A stretch of DNA of 64,000 nucleotides. Origin: Nitrososphaerota archaeon. GTDB taxonomy: Archaea; Thermoproteota; Nitrososphaeria_A; Caldarchaeales; JAVZCJ01. The translations under genes and the position numbers were made by a program. This document shows positions 17,867-27,222 of this stretch, piece by piece (position 1 is the first letter of the stretch; each line of letters begins with the position of its first letter). The stretch covers positions 349,417 to 413,416 of the forward strand of contig JAVZCJ010000002.1 of the NCBI GenBank assembly GCA_038874475.1, written 5' to 3'. Under the pieces are notes generated by a model, which was not told the DNA's origin, did no database searches, and was given only the letters and a program-made list of their open reading frames with translations.

Positions 17867-18754
17867 ATGCCTCTATTAAAATATAGAAAATCCCATTTTT
17901 TTTATGCTTTTATTTATTTACTACCTACAATAATTTTATATTCAATATTCTATTATTATCCATTTGCACTAAACGTATACTATAGTTTTACTGATTGGGA
18001 TTTTCTTCATCCCGCTTCATTCGTAGGTTTAAAGAATTACCAAAGGCTTATTAGTGACCCTTTATTTTTTAAATCCTTGATATTAACCTTAATATATGTA
18101 ATTAGTGTTTTATTAGGATCTATTGCTATCGGTTTGATTCAAGCATTCATTATTAATAGACCTACAAAATTAGCAGCTTTTACTCGTGTAATAATGTTTA
18201 TTCCATATATGATTCCAGACGTAGCTGCAGCTGCTATATGGCTTATAATGTTTGCACCTGGTCCAAGTGGATATGTAAATTGTATTTTTTCAAGTTTAGG
18301 TTTAGGAAATTATTCTTGGTTTCAAGATTCAAACTTAGCAATGCCTATGTTAATATTATACTCTTTATGGAAATATACAGGATTCTCCGCTCTAGTATTA
18401 TACTCAGGAATAAAAGCCATTCCTGGAGAATATATTGAGGCTGCTAGAATTGATGGGGCAAGCGAAATTAAGGTATTCACAAGAGTAGTTATGCCTTTAC
18501 TTAGACCCATAATTTCTTTCATTATAGCTACAAATCTTATGTCTAGTTGGTTTGTTTTTTCATCGGTATATACCCTCACAAAAGGAGGACCAGGCACAGC
18601 GACGTTATTAATAGGGATGTATTTATATAGTACAGCTTTTGAAAGCTTTAAGGCAGGTTATGCTTCAACAATAGCAATCATTAATACCATATTTATCATT
18701 TTTATAGTTATACTTCAAGTAAGAAGAGTTAGGGGTGTAGGATATGGTGCATAA
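17867..18754 (+). CDS. Carbohydrate ABC transporter permease, MalF/UgpA type
   Basis: A 295-residue inner-membrane permease with six predicted helices and the EAA coupling loop EYIEAARIDGASEIKVFTRVVMPLL (written here in part: EAARIDGAS, about 188-196), which docks with the ATPase. It follows the binding-protein gene closely and its last 11 nt overlap the next permease gene, so the three are an operon. No ATPase gene lies in the operon; a shared MsmK-like ATPase elsewhere is likely. Confidence 0.92.
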   Translation: MPLLKYRKSHFFYAFIYLLPTIILYSIFYYYPFALNVYYSFTDWDFLHPASFVGLKNYQRLISDPLFFKSLILTLIYVISVLLGSIAIGLIQAFIINRPTKLAAFTRVIMFIPYMIPDVAAAAIWLIMFAPGPSGYVNCIFSSLGLGNYSWFQDSNLAMPMLILYSLWKYTGFSALVLYSGIKAIPGEYIEAARIDGASEIKVFTRVVMPLLRPIISFIIATNLMSSWFVFSSVYTLTKGGPGTATLLIGMYLYSTAFESFKAGYASTIAIINTIFIIFIVILQVRRVRGVGYGA

Positions 18755-19595
18755 GAAAGTCAAAGCTTCTGATATATTAGCAAATATTATGATGATTCTA
18801 ATAATAGCTTCAGTATTTATTCCTATGTATTTCCTAATAATAACTGCTTTTAAATCATTTTCAGAGATATTAAGAGTGCCACCATCATTCTTTCCTGAGA
18901 AACCTACTCTTGAGGGATTTTTACTTGCTAGAGAACATGGAGGAGATATTTTTAGAAGTCTTGCTAATAGCCTTATAATGTCTATTGGAGTAACGATTAC
19001 AACGCTTTTCTTTTCATCTTTAGCAGGATATGCTTTTGCTATATATAAATTCAAATTTAAAGAGGCTTTGTTTATAACTGTGATATCAAAATACTTATTG
19101 CCAGAAATTGTGTTGATAATACCATGGTATTGGATTATGGGAAGGTTAAGACTTATAGATAATCTTTTTGGAGTAGCAGTTGTAAATATAATAGGTGCAT
19201 GGTCAATATTTTATATTAGGAATTATATATCTCAAATACCTCCAGATTATATTGAAGCGTCTAGAATTGATGGGGCAAGTGAAAATAGAATCCTATTCCA
19301 AATAATTTGGCCTATGATAAGACCTGCATTAGGTGTAGCTACAACTGTTAACTTTCTATGGTCTTGGAATTGGTTTTTATGGCCTTTAGTATTATTACAA
19401 TCTAAACCGAATTTTACTCTTCCTATTACTGTAGCTTTTGTTAGATACATTTATGGTGGAGGTCAAGAATCAGTACCTCATTATGGAGCAATAGCTGCTA
19501 CTACATTAATATACATATTGCCAGTTCTATTATTGTATATATTAGTACAAAAATGGTTTGTAGAAGCTTTTATTGCATCTGGTGTTAAAAGATAA
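18744..19595 (+). CDS. Carbohydrate ABC transporter permease, MalG/UgpE type
   Basis: A 283-residue permease with six helices and the EAA loop DYIEASRIDGASENRI (about 169-184). It pairs with the preceding permease, whose frame it overlaps by 11 nt. The start ATG at 18744 is the first possible in the frame and lies inside the 3' end of the upstream gene, typical of coupled translation. A T-rich stretch follows the stop codon and probably ends the operon. Confidence 0.92.
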   Translation: MVHKKVKASDILANIMMILIIASVFIPMYFLIITAFKSFSEILRVPPSFFPEKPTLEGFLLAREHGGDIFRSLANSLIMSIGVTITTLFFSSLAGYAFAIYKFKFKEALFITVISKYLLPEIVLIIPWYWIMGRLRLIDNLFGVAVVNIIGAWSIFYIRNYISQIPPDYIEASRIDGASENRILFQIIWPMIRPALGVATTVNFLWSWNWFLWPLVLLQSKPNFTLPITVAFVRYIYGGGQESVPHYGAIAATTLIYILPVLLLYILVQKWFVEAFIASGVKR

Positions 19596-19599
19596 TATA

Positions 19600-19623
19600 T
19601 TTCCTCTTTTATTTTTTATTTTT
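19600..19623 (+). terminator. T-rich terminator after the sugar transporter operon
   Basis: Immediately after the permease stop there are clustered runs of T (TTTCC, CTTTTATTTTTTATTTTT), the usual form of an archaeal intrinsic terminator, which needs no hairpin. It lies before the uronate-isomerase-like gene, so that gene may have its own promoter or rely on read-through. Confidence 0.45.
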
Positions 19624-19685
19624 AAGAATAGCCATGCAAAACTTATTGGTTAGTGTGTATTTTATTATATCTGAGGGATGTTGTA

Positions 19686-20972
19686 ATGAATTCGAATAGT
19701 AAAGAAATTTTTAATGAAATTTATCAATCTATTGAAAAGTTAGAGATTTTTGATATTCACAACCATTTGAATCCTCAAGCATTATCTTTAAGAAATTATG
19801 AAGATGTGATTTTTTATCATTATATAAAAACAGAACTTGTTAATGCAGGAATGCCTTATAAATATTTAGAAGAATCTAAAGGAGTTGAAAAATTAAAAAT
19901 TGCTTTACCTTATATTAAATATTTAAGAAATACTTCTACTTTCTGGTCTTTAATAAAAATACTTAATGATTTGTATGGATTTGAAGATAAAGAAATAAAT
20001 GAGAAAAATTGGAAAAAAATAATTGGTCTTTTAGAATCTAGGAAAAATGATGAAGAATTGGCAAAAAATATTTTAAAGAATAAAGCTTATGTTAAAAAAT
20101 CTTTGTTAACTCTTAATCCTTTAGAAAAAATTCCAAAATATGATAAAGAAATATTTAAAGGGGGACTTAGGATGGACCCTATAATTCCTAATTTAAATAA
20201 GCAAAGTTTAAACTATTTAGAAAAAATCACAAATATTGATGCGAAAAATCCAAATGATTTAATAGAAATGCTTTCAAAATTGATTAAAATTTTTTCAGAT
20301 CATATAGTTGCAGTTACAGTGAACATACAACCAGATGATGATTTTCTTAAATTGCAAGTAAATGAAAAAGAAGCATCTCCTTATATTTCAATGCTAAAAG
20401 AAATAGGTACTTTAGATATAAATGGTAAAAGGGTTTTATCTTCATTCATGCTTAATCAATTATTAGAATTATGTAAAGAATATAATCTTGTTGCCCAATT
20501 TATGTTAGGTGTAAAAAGACCTGTACCAGGTGCTTCACCACCAGATTATGCTATTACAATATTTAACTCGCAACAATTACTGGATCTTGCTATAACATTT
20601 GCTAAATATCCTGAAGTTAATTTTGATATATTCATAGCTGATAGTTTATTAAATCATCCAATAACAGTAATTGCGAAAAATTATCCTAATATATTTTTAA
20701 GTGGATATTGGTGGTATTCTATGTATCCTGAAATTATAAGGTCTTATTTAAGATTAAGACTTCAAATGCTTCCATATAATAAAATTGGAGGATTTTTCAG
20801 TGATGCTTATGTTGCAGATTGGGTTTATGGAAAAGCTATTTTAGCAAAAAGACAAATTTCACATGTATTAAGTGAAATGGTAGTAGAAAAATATATCAAC
20901 ATGGATCTAGCAATCGATATAGCTAAAGCTTTTCTATATGAAAATGCTGAAAGAATTTATAAAAAACTATAA
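19686..20972 (+). CDS. Amidohydrolase-superfamily protein related to uronate isomerase
   Basis: About 428 residues. A metal-binding HNHL motif follows the first strand (FDIHNHLN), and the C-terminal half keeps the uronate-isomerase (UxaC/COG1904) pattern: IADSLLNHPITVIAK, a GYWW segment and KIGGFFSDAYVADW, then a long helix AKAFLYENAERIY. UxaC converts glucuronate or galacturonate to the keto sugar. Identity to true UxaC is not high, so a related sugar or a different reaction is possible. The frame is open from 19653, but GAGGG at 19674-19678 supports the ATG at 19686. It follows the sugar transporter operon. Confidence 0.75.
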   Translation: MNSNSKEIFNEIYQSIEKLEIFDIHNHLNPQALSLRNYEDVIFYHYIKTELVNAGMPYKYLEESKGVEKLKIALPYIKYLRNTSTFWSLIKILNDLYGFEDKEINEKNWKKIIGLLESRKNDEELAKNILKNKAYVKKSLLTLNPLEKIPKYDKEIFKGGLRMDPIIPNLNKQSLNYLEKITNIDAKNPNDLIEMLSKLIKIFSDHIVAVTVNIQPDDDFLKLQVNEKEASPYISMLKEIGTLDINGKRVLSSFMLNQLLELCKEYNLVAQFMLGVKRPVPGASPPDYAITIFNSQQLLDLAITFAKYPEVNFDIFIADSLLNHPITVIAKNYPNIFLSGYWWYSMYPEIIRSYLRLRLQMLPYNKIGGFFSDAYVADWVYGKAILAKRQISHVLSEMVVEKYINMDLAIDIAKAFLYENAERIYKKL

Positions 20973-21010
20973 AATACCAATTTTAATATTTATTCTATTT
21001 AGATTATATG

Positions 21011-22048
21011 TTATGAGTATTTCCCAAACTTTTTTATTGCTCCAACCATAGCATCTATATTTTCAAGTGGTACTGCACAAGGAACGCCACCATCAGCAGA
21101 TAATATGTACCCTCCTCCAGCTTTTGCTTTTAAAATGCATTGCTTAGATGCTTCAAAAACTTCTTCTGGCTTACCTTTTGCTAATATTTCTAAAGGTGGG
21201 ATATTTCCCATAAGGCATATTTTATTTCCAATTCTTTTCTTTACTTCTGCTATATCCATTAAATAACTAAAATTAAATATTTGAAATCCTACTTCAGATA
21301 ATTTTTCAAGTATATGAGAAGTATTAGAATCGCAATGAAAAGCTCTAACTTTATCATTAAACTCTTGGAAAATACTTTTCAAACTTTGATACCCAAATTC
21401 TTCAAAAAGTTTTGGAGAAAGTAATCCAGGAATATCATCAAGAACAAATATTCCTAATGGTTCATTAATAATTTCAAGTTGTGCTTTTAGCCATTTTATA
21501 CATAGTTTAGTTGTTCTTTCAATAAGTTTATGCATCCATTGAGGATTAAGTCTAAGGTCTGCTATAAATCTAGATAATCCTCTTAAATGAGCCGCAGTCA
21601 CAAGCGGTCCTCTGGTAGCTACAAACTTAATTGTATATCCTTTACTTTCTAAAATTTTTTGATAATATTCATATAATTCTAAAGCTAGAGGCATTAATCC
21701 ATCTGTTTGAGGATCAGGATCTTCAAATTCATCTATTTCTTCAAGCTTTTTAATAATTGGTCCAGGAAATGGCAATCCATCTTTTTTCCATTTAAGTTTA
21801 GCTCCAAAAGCAGATGGTTCAATAAGCATTCCATATTCTACCCAAAATCCTGGAAAAAATACAATTTCAGGAAATCTATTCAAAATAAATAAATTAGCTT
21901 TTAACCATTCTTCTTGTATTAAATAATATTTTAGAGTTGTAGTTCCTGAAAAACCTGGAAGAGAAGGACTATCAACAATTAATGCTATAGGCACTTCATC
22001 AGGTTCCTCAAGAAGTGCTGCCTTTAAAAACCTTTCCCATTTATCCAT
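21011..22048 (-). CDS. URO-D-superfamily protein in a carbohydrate locus
   Basis: A 345-residue TIM-barrel protein of the uroporphyrinogen decarboxylase superfamily (COG0407). It keeps a potential zinc site: HxC in AFHCDSNT (about 239-246) and a later Cys in SADGGVPCAVP, like the MtaA/CmuA methyltransferases and unlike true HemE, whose Arg/Asp porphyrin pocket is not seen. No corrinoid protein is next to it. Neighbours are a uronate-isomerase-like gene and a PIG-L deacetylase, so it may act on a methylated or otherwise modified sugar. That role is inference only. Confidence 0.8.
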   Translation of the reverse strand: MDKWERFLKAALLEEPDEVPIALIVDSPSLPGFSGTTTLKYYLIQEEWLKANLFILNRFPEIVFFPGFWVEYGMLIEPSAFGAKLKWKKDGLPFPGPIIKKLEEIDEFEDPDPQTDGLMPLALELYEYYQKILESKGYTIKFVATRGPLVTAAHLRGLSRFIADLRLNPQWMHKLIERTTKLCIKWLKAQLEIINEPLGIFVLDDIPGLLSPKLFEEFGYQSLKSIFQEFNDKVRAFHCDSNTSHILEKLSEVGFQIFNFSYLMDIAEVKKRIGNKICLMGNIPPLEILAKGKPEEVFEASKQCILKAKAGGGYILSADGGVPCAVPLENIDAMVGAIKKFGKYS

Positions 22049-22112
22049 TTATTTCTCACTTAAATTTCTTAATTTAAAAAAGAGTTTCAGTTTTTTATAT
22101 TTTTAAGAATTA

Positions 22113-22928
22113 TCATATAATTTCAACAATAGGCACAATATGCAATAATATTTTTGGAATAATTTTAAGTGCTTCTGCACAATCTGTATTTATTTTCTTT
22201 CCATAAAATGCACCTATAGCTTGAAGATATAAAACTAAAAATTCCCAATTATTTTGGAATTGGCTTTTATGTTCTTTTAATGCATTAAGTTTAATATTAA
22301 AAGTATCAGAAATATCAATTATAAAATTTGGTTTTGAAGTATAATATAAACCAATTAAAGGTACTTCATAAGGTTCTAAACCTTTTTCTAAATCTACTCT
22401 ATTTATATTTGGAAGAGAAGAGAAAAATACTGCTTCAGTAGCTAAAAGTCCAGCATTTCTATGATCTGGATGAACTTCATAAGGAAGCCATGCATCTGGA
22501 GCAAAAACTACATCTGGCTTTTCTTCTCTAATTATACTTATAATTTCATTTCTAACATTTGGAGAATGAGGAAGTTCTGTATCTTTATAATTAAGCCAAA
22601 GAAGCTTCTTTACTCCAATAATTTTTGCTGCTCTTTCTTGTTCTTCTTTTCTAATTTTAGCAAGTTGTTCTGGTTTTATTGAAGGATCATTTGTTCCAAA
22701 ACAACCATCAGTTAATGTTAAGTAAATTATTTCTCTCTTTTCTAAACTTAATTTTGCTAGAAGTCCTCCTATTGCTATTTCACAATCATCTGGATGTGGT
22801 TGAATACAAAGTATCTTTTTAACATTTTCAAAAGGTTTCTCCATATCTATTCCAAACAATTTTTTCATTAAATCTTTTGAAGTTTTTTCATTTAAATTCC
22901 TAAACATTTCTTTAAATTCGGAAAACAT
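22113..22928 (-). CDS. PIG-L/LmbE family deacetylase
   Basis: A 271-residue zinc hydrolase. The metal motif is QPHPDDCEIAIGG (about 44-56), with the second part in EVHPDHRNAG (about 151-160), giving the His-Asp-His zinc site of N-acetylglucosamine-type deacetylases. The family removes acetyl groups from GlcNAc-inositol, GlcNAc or chitobiose. In this locus it may deacetylate an imported amino sugar. It lies 19 nt downstream of the MFS gene and 64 nt upstream of the URO-D-family gene, all on the minus strand. Confidence 0.88.
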   Translation of the reverse strand: MFSEFKEMFRNLNEKTSKDLMKKLFGIDMEKPFENVKKILCIQPHPDDCEIAIGGLLAKLSLEKREIIYLTLTDGCFGTNDPSIKPEQLAKIRKEEQERAAKIIGVKKLLWLNYKDTELPHSPNVRNEIISIIREEKPDVVFAPDAWLPYEVHPDHRNAGLLATEAVFFSSLPNINRVDLEKGLEPYEVPLIGLYYTSKPNFIIDISDTFNIKLNALKEHKSQFQNNWEFLVLYLQAIGAFYGKKINTDCAEALKIIPKILLHIVPIVEII

Positions 22929-22947
22929 TTTTCATACACCTTTATAC

Positions 22948-24228
22948 TTAAGATTTTGTAAGCTCATCTGCTCTCTTTCTTATAATAGTTCTTAATCTAT
23001 CAATATCACTTGGTATTATTAATGTAAGAAAAACAAAAAGAACACCACATACTATCCAAGTAAGAGAGCTAATTAATGTTATAGAAAATTGCAATGTAGT
23101 GCCCATGCTAATTATTCCTACAAGCGCAGGAGAAATTGAACTGCCAATATTTTCAAAAAATCTAAGATAAGCTGTCGCACTTCCTCTTAATTCAGGTTCA
23201 ATAACATCTGTAATAGCTGCACTTACACTTGGTCCAGCCATTGGAATTTCAAATGCTGTAAGCACTCCAAAGAAGAAGAAACTTTCAAAATTTTCTGAAT
23301 ACATTGTTAAATATATAAGTAAAGCTGAGAAGAAAACTACTATAGCTCCAAACATAGCCCTCCCTCTTTTTGTTTTTCTAAATAAGAAATCGCTTAAATA
23401 ACCAGCAATAATATTTCCAATAGTCATAGCTAAAAGCCAAGCAACCATTACTATCATTATTAATTCTGAAGATAATTTTCTTTCAATTGTCATGTATGTT
23501 ATAATCCAAAAAGTTATTGCATTCCATGGAAAAACTCCAAAAAAACCTTGAGCATAAAGTAAAAGAAGAGATTTATTCTTTAAAATTATTTTTAAATCAG
23601 ATAATTTAACTTTATAAATATCAGAAACAAGTTTTCCAGAAAGTTCTGGTTCTGATGTTCCTCTAGGGACATCCTTAATGAAAAAATATATAATTAAACT
23701 TATTATTATTCCCACGCTTCCTGTAATAAAGAAAGCATTTCTCCAATTTAATCCAGTACCAATTATTGTTAAAGGTATTATAGTGCCAAGTATTGCACCT
23801 ATTGGACTAGAGGCATTTATTATGCCCATAGCTTTTCCACGATCTTTTGGTTCAAAATAATCTGCTACAAGACTATATATTCCAGGAGGTGCTGCATCAT
23901 CAATTGTTGTAAGAATTCTAGTTATGAAAAATTGAGAGAAAACTCTAGATAATGCATTAATCCATGTTGTTGATCCCCATATTAATGCTGCAAGTGAAAT
24001 AAGAAGTTTTCTTGAGTATTTATCATATAAAAATCCCCATAAAGGATAAAGTAGAGTAGCTGCGAATAATGATATTGAAAAAAGAAAACCCATAGTAGCA
24101 TAATCTACTTTAAATTCTTCAATTAATTGAGGATTCACTGCAGAAATAATAAATAAGTCTGCTGAATGAAATGTAAGAAATAGAAAGAGGACTATCACTA
24201 CAAACCATTGATACCTTTTCCTTAACAT
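22948..24228 (-). CDS. Major facilitator superfamily transporter (sugar or metabolite)
   Basis: A 426-residue carrier with twelve predicted helices. The loop 2-3 motif is GFLYDKYSRKLL and the second-half copy is GYLSDFLFRKTKRGR, and PRGTSEPELS marks the central cytoplasmic loop. Transport substrate is unknown; position in the carbohydrate cluster suggests an organic acid or sugar. It begins the minus-strand run MFS, PIG-L, URO-D-family. A T- and A-rich region of about 100 nt separates it from the divergent small gene. Confidence 0.85.
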   Translation of the reverse strand: MLRKRYQWFVVIVLFLFLTFHSADLFIISAVNPQLIEEFKVDYATMGFLFSISLFAATLLYPLWGFLYDKYSRKLLISLAALIWGSTTWINALSRVFSQFFITRILTTIDDAAPPGIYSLVADYFEPKDRGKAMGIINASSPIGAILGTIIPLTIIGTGLNWRNAFFITGSVGIIISLIIYFFIKDVPRGTSEPELSGKLVSDIYKVKLSDLKIILKNKSLLLLYAQGFFGVFPWNAITFWIITYMTIERKLSSELIMIVMVAWLLAMTIGNIIAGYLSDFLFRKTKRGRAMFGAIVVFFSALLIYLTMYSENFESFFFFGVLTAFEIPMAGPSVSAAITDVIEPELRGSATAYLRFFENIGSSISPALVGIISMGTTLQFSITLISSLTWIVCGVLFVFLTLIIPSDIDRLRTIIRKRADELTKS

Positions 24229-24329
24229 AAAAATATTTTTTAAAATAGAATATATAAAATTTTCTTTATTTTAAAAAATTTAAATTCTCTAAATCCATAT
24301 ATATTATAGAATAAAGAGGTAGAATAATT

Positions 24330-24671
24330 TTGTCTATTCAATATGTAGAAAATAGTTTTAGAAAAATTGATGAAAAAACTATAGAATTTAAAATAAAAAA
24401 TATGGTAGGATCAGGAAGAGCAAGCATATCTCCAAGAATATTCATTGATAACAAAGATGTGACTGAAAGAGCTAGTATGAAAATAAGAGAAGAAGATTTT
24501 AAAAAAATAGAACAAAAAATGGATTTAGATGCTCGTTATGGTGATGAAATAGCAATAAGAGTAGATTTGGATGAAAAAATTGAGCCAGGAACACATAATA
24601 TAAAAGCTCAAATAGAGATTAATTGGCCTATATGGATTACTCTTAAATCAGAATTTAAAGTAAAAGTATAA
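24330..24671 (+). CDS. Conserved-looking hypothetical protein, 113 aa
   Basis: I do not recognise the family. The protein is soluble, with no signal peptide or membrane helix, and alternates short strands with charged turns (ISPRIFIDNKDVTERASMK, DEIAIRVDLDE, HNIKAQIEINW), which suggests a small beta-sandwich. It starts with TTG at 24330 behind GAGGT (24316-24320). It lies between the MFS transporter and the GH4 gene and may be an accessory to sugar processing, which is only an inference from position. Confidence 0.6.
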   Translation: MSIQYVENSFRKIDEKTIEFKIKNMVGSGRASISPRIFIDNKDVTERASMKIREEDFKKIEQKMDLDARYGDEIAIRVDLDEKIEPGTHNIKAQIEINWPIWITLKSEFKVKV

Positions 24672-24699
24672 ATAATTAAGATAATTAAAAATGCTTTTT

Positions 24700-26067
24700 T
24701 TATCTAAAGTGCTTTTCCATTTCTTTATTCTCAGGAATTGAAAGTATAGCATTAATAACATTTTCAATTTGTTTATTAGATTTCGTTCTTGGATCAACTA
24801 TTAACCAATCAAACAATAGTTGTTTTCCGCCTTCAAGAAATGCTTCAATAGCCCATTCCATTCTTTGAATTCTTGGATAAATAACAAAATTCATTATTCT
24901 TTTAGGTAGATTTTTATTTCCTATTCTATGAATTCCTTTTCTATTTATTAAAGCAGGTATTTCAACAACTATATCATCTCTTATACCATCTATAGCTCCT
25001 TTATTCATAACATTTACTTGATATAATCCTTCTTTATCATTTGCTATAGAATCTATTATAGGTATTACAGATTCATCACTTCTTTTTGATGGGAATATAT
25101 CAATTAATGGTTTTTGTGCATTTTCTAAAGCATCTTTAATCCTATTCATATTTCTTTCTTCCATATCTAAATAAAATTTCCATCCTATTTCAGAATCGAA
25201 GCCACCTGATGCTCCATACCATTTTTTCTTTGCTCTAAAATTCCAATGATATTTCCAAGTACCACTTCTTACAGTATCTCCAATTGGAAATAAACCATAT
25301 CTTTTGTACATATCAATTGCAGCAGGAGATAATTGCACATCTAAAGGGAAAATCTTTGATGATTCATACCATTTTTTAAAATAATTTTTATAATCTTTTT
25401 CAATCCATTCATTAAGAATAGGATATGCATTTTCACCTTTATAATTAAACTTAGTCATCCATATTACATGATTAAGTCCTATTGATTCTATTTCTAAATC
25501 TTTTTCATTCAAATTTAATATTCCAATTATTTCTCTATAACCAAGATGCCCATGACAAAGCCCTATCACTTTTACTTTAGTTTCTCTACTAATTAATGTT
25601 GTAAGTTCGAATACTGGATTTGCTAATTGCAATAACCAAGCATTTGGACTTAATTCTTCAATATCTCTTGCAATATCCATAGCTAATTTAAATTGATAAT
25701 ACCCCCAAATTGTATGATAATCTGATACCATATTCCATTCTGTGCTATTTATTCCTCTATAATAACCATATTTTTCAGAAATTTCTCTCATTTTTTCATA
25801 ATATTGATGGCCACCAACCATAGCCATGTTTATTACAAAATCAGCATCTTTTATTACTTCTTTTCTATCTAAAGTTTTCTCAAATTTTAAATTAGCTTTA
25901 CGTTCAAATGCATATCTTCTAGCAAAATCATAAATAGTATTTAAGCGTTCTTCATTAATATCCATTAATGAAATAGTGCTACTATGTAATTCAGGTGTCA
26001 TACATAAGTCATGAATAATTGTAGAACTCCAAGCAAGACTTCCAGCACCTATAATAGCTATCTTAAT
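24700..26067 (-). CDS. GH4 family alpha-glucosidase/galactosidase with an ATT start
   Basis: About 455 residues, closely following the layout of Thermotoga AglA. NAD-binding GAGS (residues 7-10) lies in an N-terminus that is only complete when translation begins upstream of the first ATG. In that frame the codons from 26067 encode IKIAIIGAGSLAWSS, and no ATG, GTG or TTG is available; ATT at 26067-26065 lies seven bases after GAGGTGA (26080-26074), so ATT is the likely start. Catalytic and metal residues are N150 (NP), C171 (LCHGH) and H200 (GLNH). GH4 uses NAD and Mn2+ and a redox mechanism to cut glycosides. Fits a sugar-use locus. Confidence 0.88.
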   Translation of the reverse strand: MKIAIIGAGSLAWSSTIIHDLCMTPELHSSTISLMDINEERLNTIYDFARRYAFERKANLKFEKTLDRKEVIKDADFVINMAMVGGHQYYEKMREISEKYGYYRGINSTEWNMVSDYHTIWGYYQFKLAMDIARDIEELSPNAWLLQLANPVFELTTLISRETKVKVIGLCHGHLGYREIIGILNLNEKDLEIESIGLNHVIWMTKFNYKGENAYPILNEWIEKDYKNYFKKWYESSKIFPLDVQLSPAAIDMYKRYGLFPIGDTVRSGTWKYHWNFRAKKKWYGASGGFDSEIGWKFYLDMEERNMNRIKDALENAQKPLIDIFPSKRSDESVIPIIDSIANDKEGLYQVNVMNKGAIDGIRDDIVVEIPALINRKGIHRIGNKNLPKRIMNFVIYPRIQRMEWAIEAFLEGGKQLLFDWLIVDPRTKSNKQIENVINAILSIPENKEMEKHFR

Positions 26068-26575
26068 TTTTAATCACCTCATTTTATAATATACTTAAGA
26101 ATGTATTTTTAAATCTTTTTCTAAATAAATTTTTATATTCTTCATTTTCTTTCCTTTTAATATTTAATAATGATTATTAAGCATCTTTAATTTTATAAAA
26201 GACGAAAATACTATTGAAAGAAATTCTTTACGAACTTTATATTGAGAATAAAATAAAATTCAATTGGATAAATTATTATTTGGATTAAAGATTAAATTTT
26301 ATGTTTCAATCACTTCTTTAATTGTTTTTAAAAGATACCCTAATTTTTCAATATTTAATAATTTTTTAAATTCCTTTTAAAATTTCTAAATTTCTTAATA
26401 TTAATCCTCTTTTAAAAATAAAGAAAAATTGTAAATGAGTTAGGAATAATTAGATATTATAAAACTGCTAAAAAAAGCTTGCTTAAATTTTTTAAAGATA
26501 ATTTTAAAGATAAATTATATAAATTACTAATGAGTATTTTTTATAAGAAAAGGTATAAAAATCAAAGTGTAGAGA
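26068..26575. other. 508-nt intergenic region
   Basis: AT-rich, no gene. On the minus strand a short open stretch of 26 codons (26299-26376) has coding-like composition, ends in TAA and could be the tail of a lost gene, but it is too short to identify. GAGGTGA of the GH4 gene lies at its left end, and the MntA promoter should lie at its right end. Confidence 0.5.
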
Positions 26576-26881
26576 ATGAAAAGAAGAAAAATTGAAGAAA
26601 TAAAGAATATTCTAAAAGAGCATAAAGAAGAATTAAAGAAAAAATATGGAGTAAAAGAGATCGGTATTTTCGGATCTTATGTTAAAGGTAAGAATAGAGA
26701 ATCAAGTGATCTTGACATTCTTATAGAATTTGAAGAATTTGCAAAAATTGATCTTATAAAATTTATAGAAATTGAAAATTATTTATCAGAAATTTTAGGA
26801 ATAAAGGTTGATCTTGTGGATAAAACTACTTTAAAGCCAGCAATAGGAAAGCACATTTTACAAGAAGTGATTTATTTGTGA
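26576..26881 (+). CDS. mntA: MntA-type minimal nucleotidyltransferase antitoxin
   Basis: A 101-residue nucleotidyltransferase with the GSY-x9-SDLDILI motif ([21 protein letters not shown] is the stretch at about residues 29-49), in which the first two acidic residues bind metal. MNT proteins of this type silence their HEPN partner by AMP-ylating it. It overlaps the downstream HEPN gene by four nucleotides. Together they form an MntA-HepT toxin-antitoxin pair. Confidence 0.85.
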   Translation: MKRRKIEEIKNILKEHKEELKKKYGVKEIGIFGSYVKGKNRESSDLDILIEFEEFAKIDLIKFIEIENYLSEILGIKVDLVDKTTLKPAIGKHILQEVIYL

Positions 26882-27222
26882 AAAGAGAAATTAAGGATTA
26901 TATCATTGACATTATTGATTCTATGAATAAAGCTATAAAATTCATAGAAGGAATGTCTTATGAGCAATTTATTCAAGATGATAAAACAGTTTTTGCAGTT
27001 GTGAGAGCTCTCGAAATCATAGGTGAAGCTATTAAGAAAATTCCTGAAGAAATAAGAACAAGATATCCAGAAATTCCTTGGAAAGGGATGGCAAGAATGA
27101 GAAATAAAGTTATTCATGAATATTTTGGCGTAAATTTAAAGTATATTTGGGCAACAGTAAAAGAAAGAATTCCAGAAATTAAGCCGATGTTTGAGAAAAT
27201 TTTAAGAGATTTAGAAAGTTAA
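26878..27222 (+). CDS. hepT: HepT-type HEPN-domain RNase toxin
   Basis: A 114-residue all-helical HEPN protein. The catalytic Rx4-6H motif with its following Tyr is [11 protein letters not shown] (about 79-89), as in HepT ribonucleases that cut tRNA or mRNA. The GTG start at 26878 overlaps the MntA stop (GTGA), so expression is coupled. A broken ATPase remnant on the other strand abuts its 3' end. Confidence 0.87.
   Translation: MKREIKDYIIDIIDSMNKAIKFIEGMSYEQFIQDDKTVFAVVRALEIIGEAIKKIPEEIRTRYPEIPWKGMARMRNKVIHEYFGVNLKYIWATVKERIPEIKPMFEKILRDLES

Noticed and set aside
26299..26376. 26-codon open stretch on the minus strand in the 26.1-26.6 kb gap
   Set aside because: Coding-like but far too short to support as a gene or to name its source.
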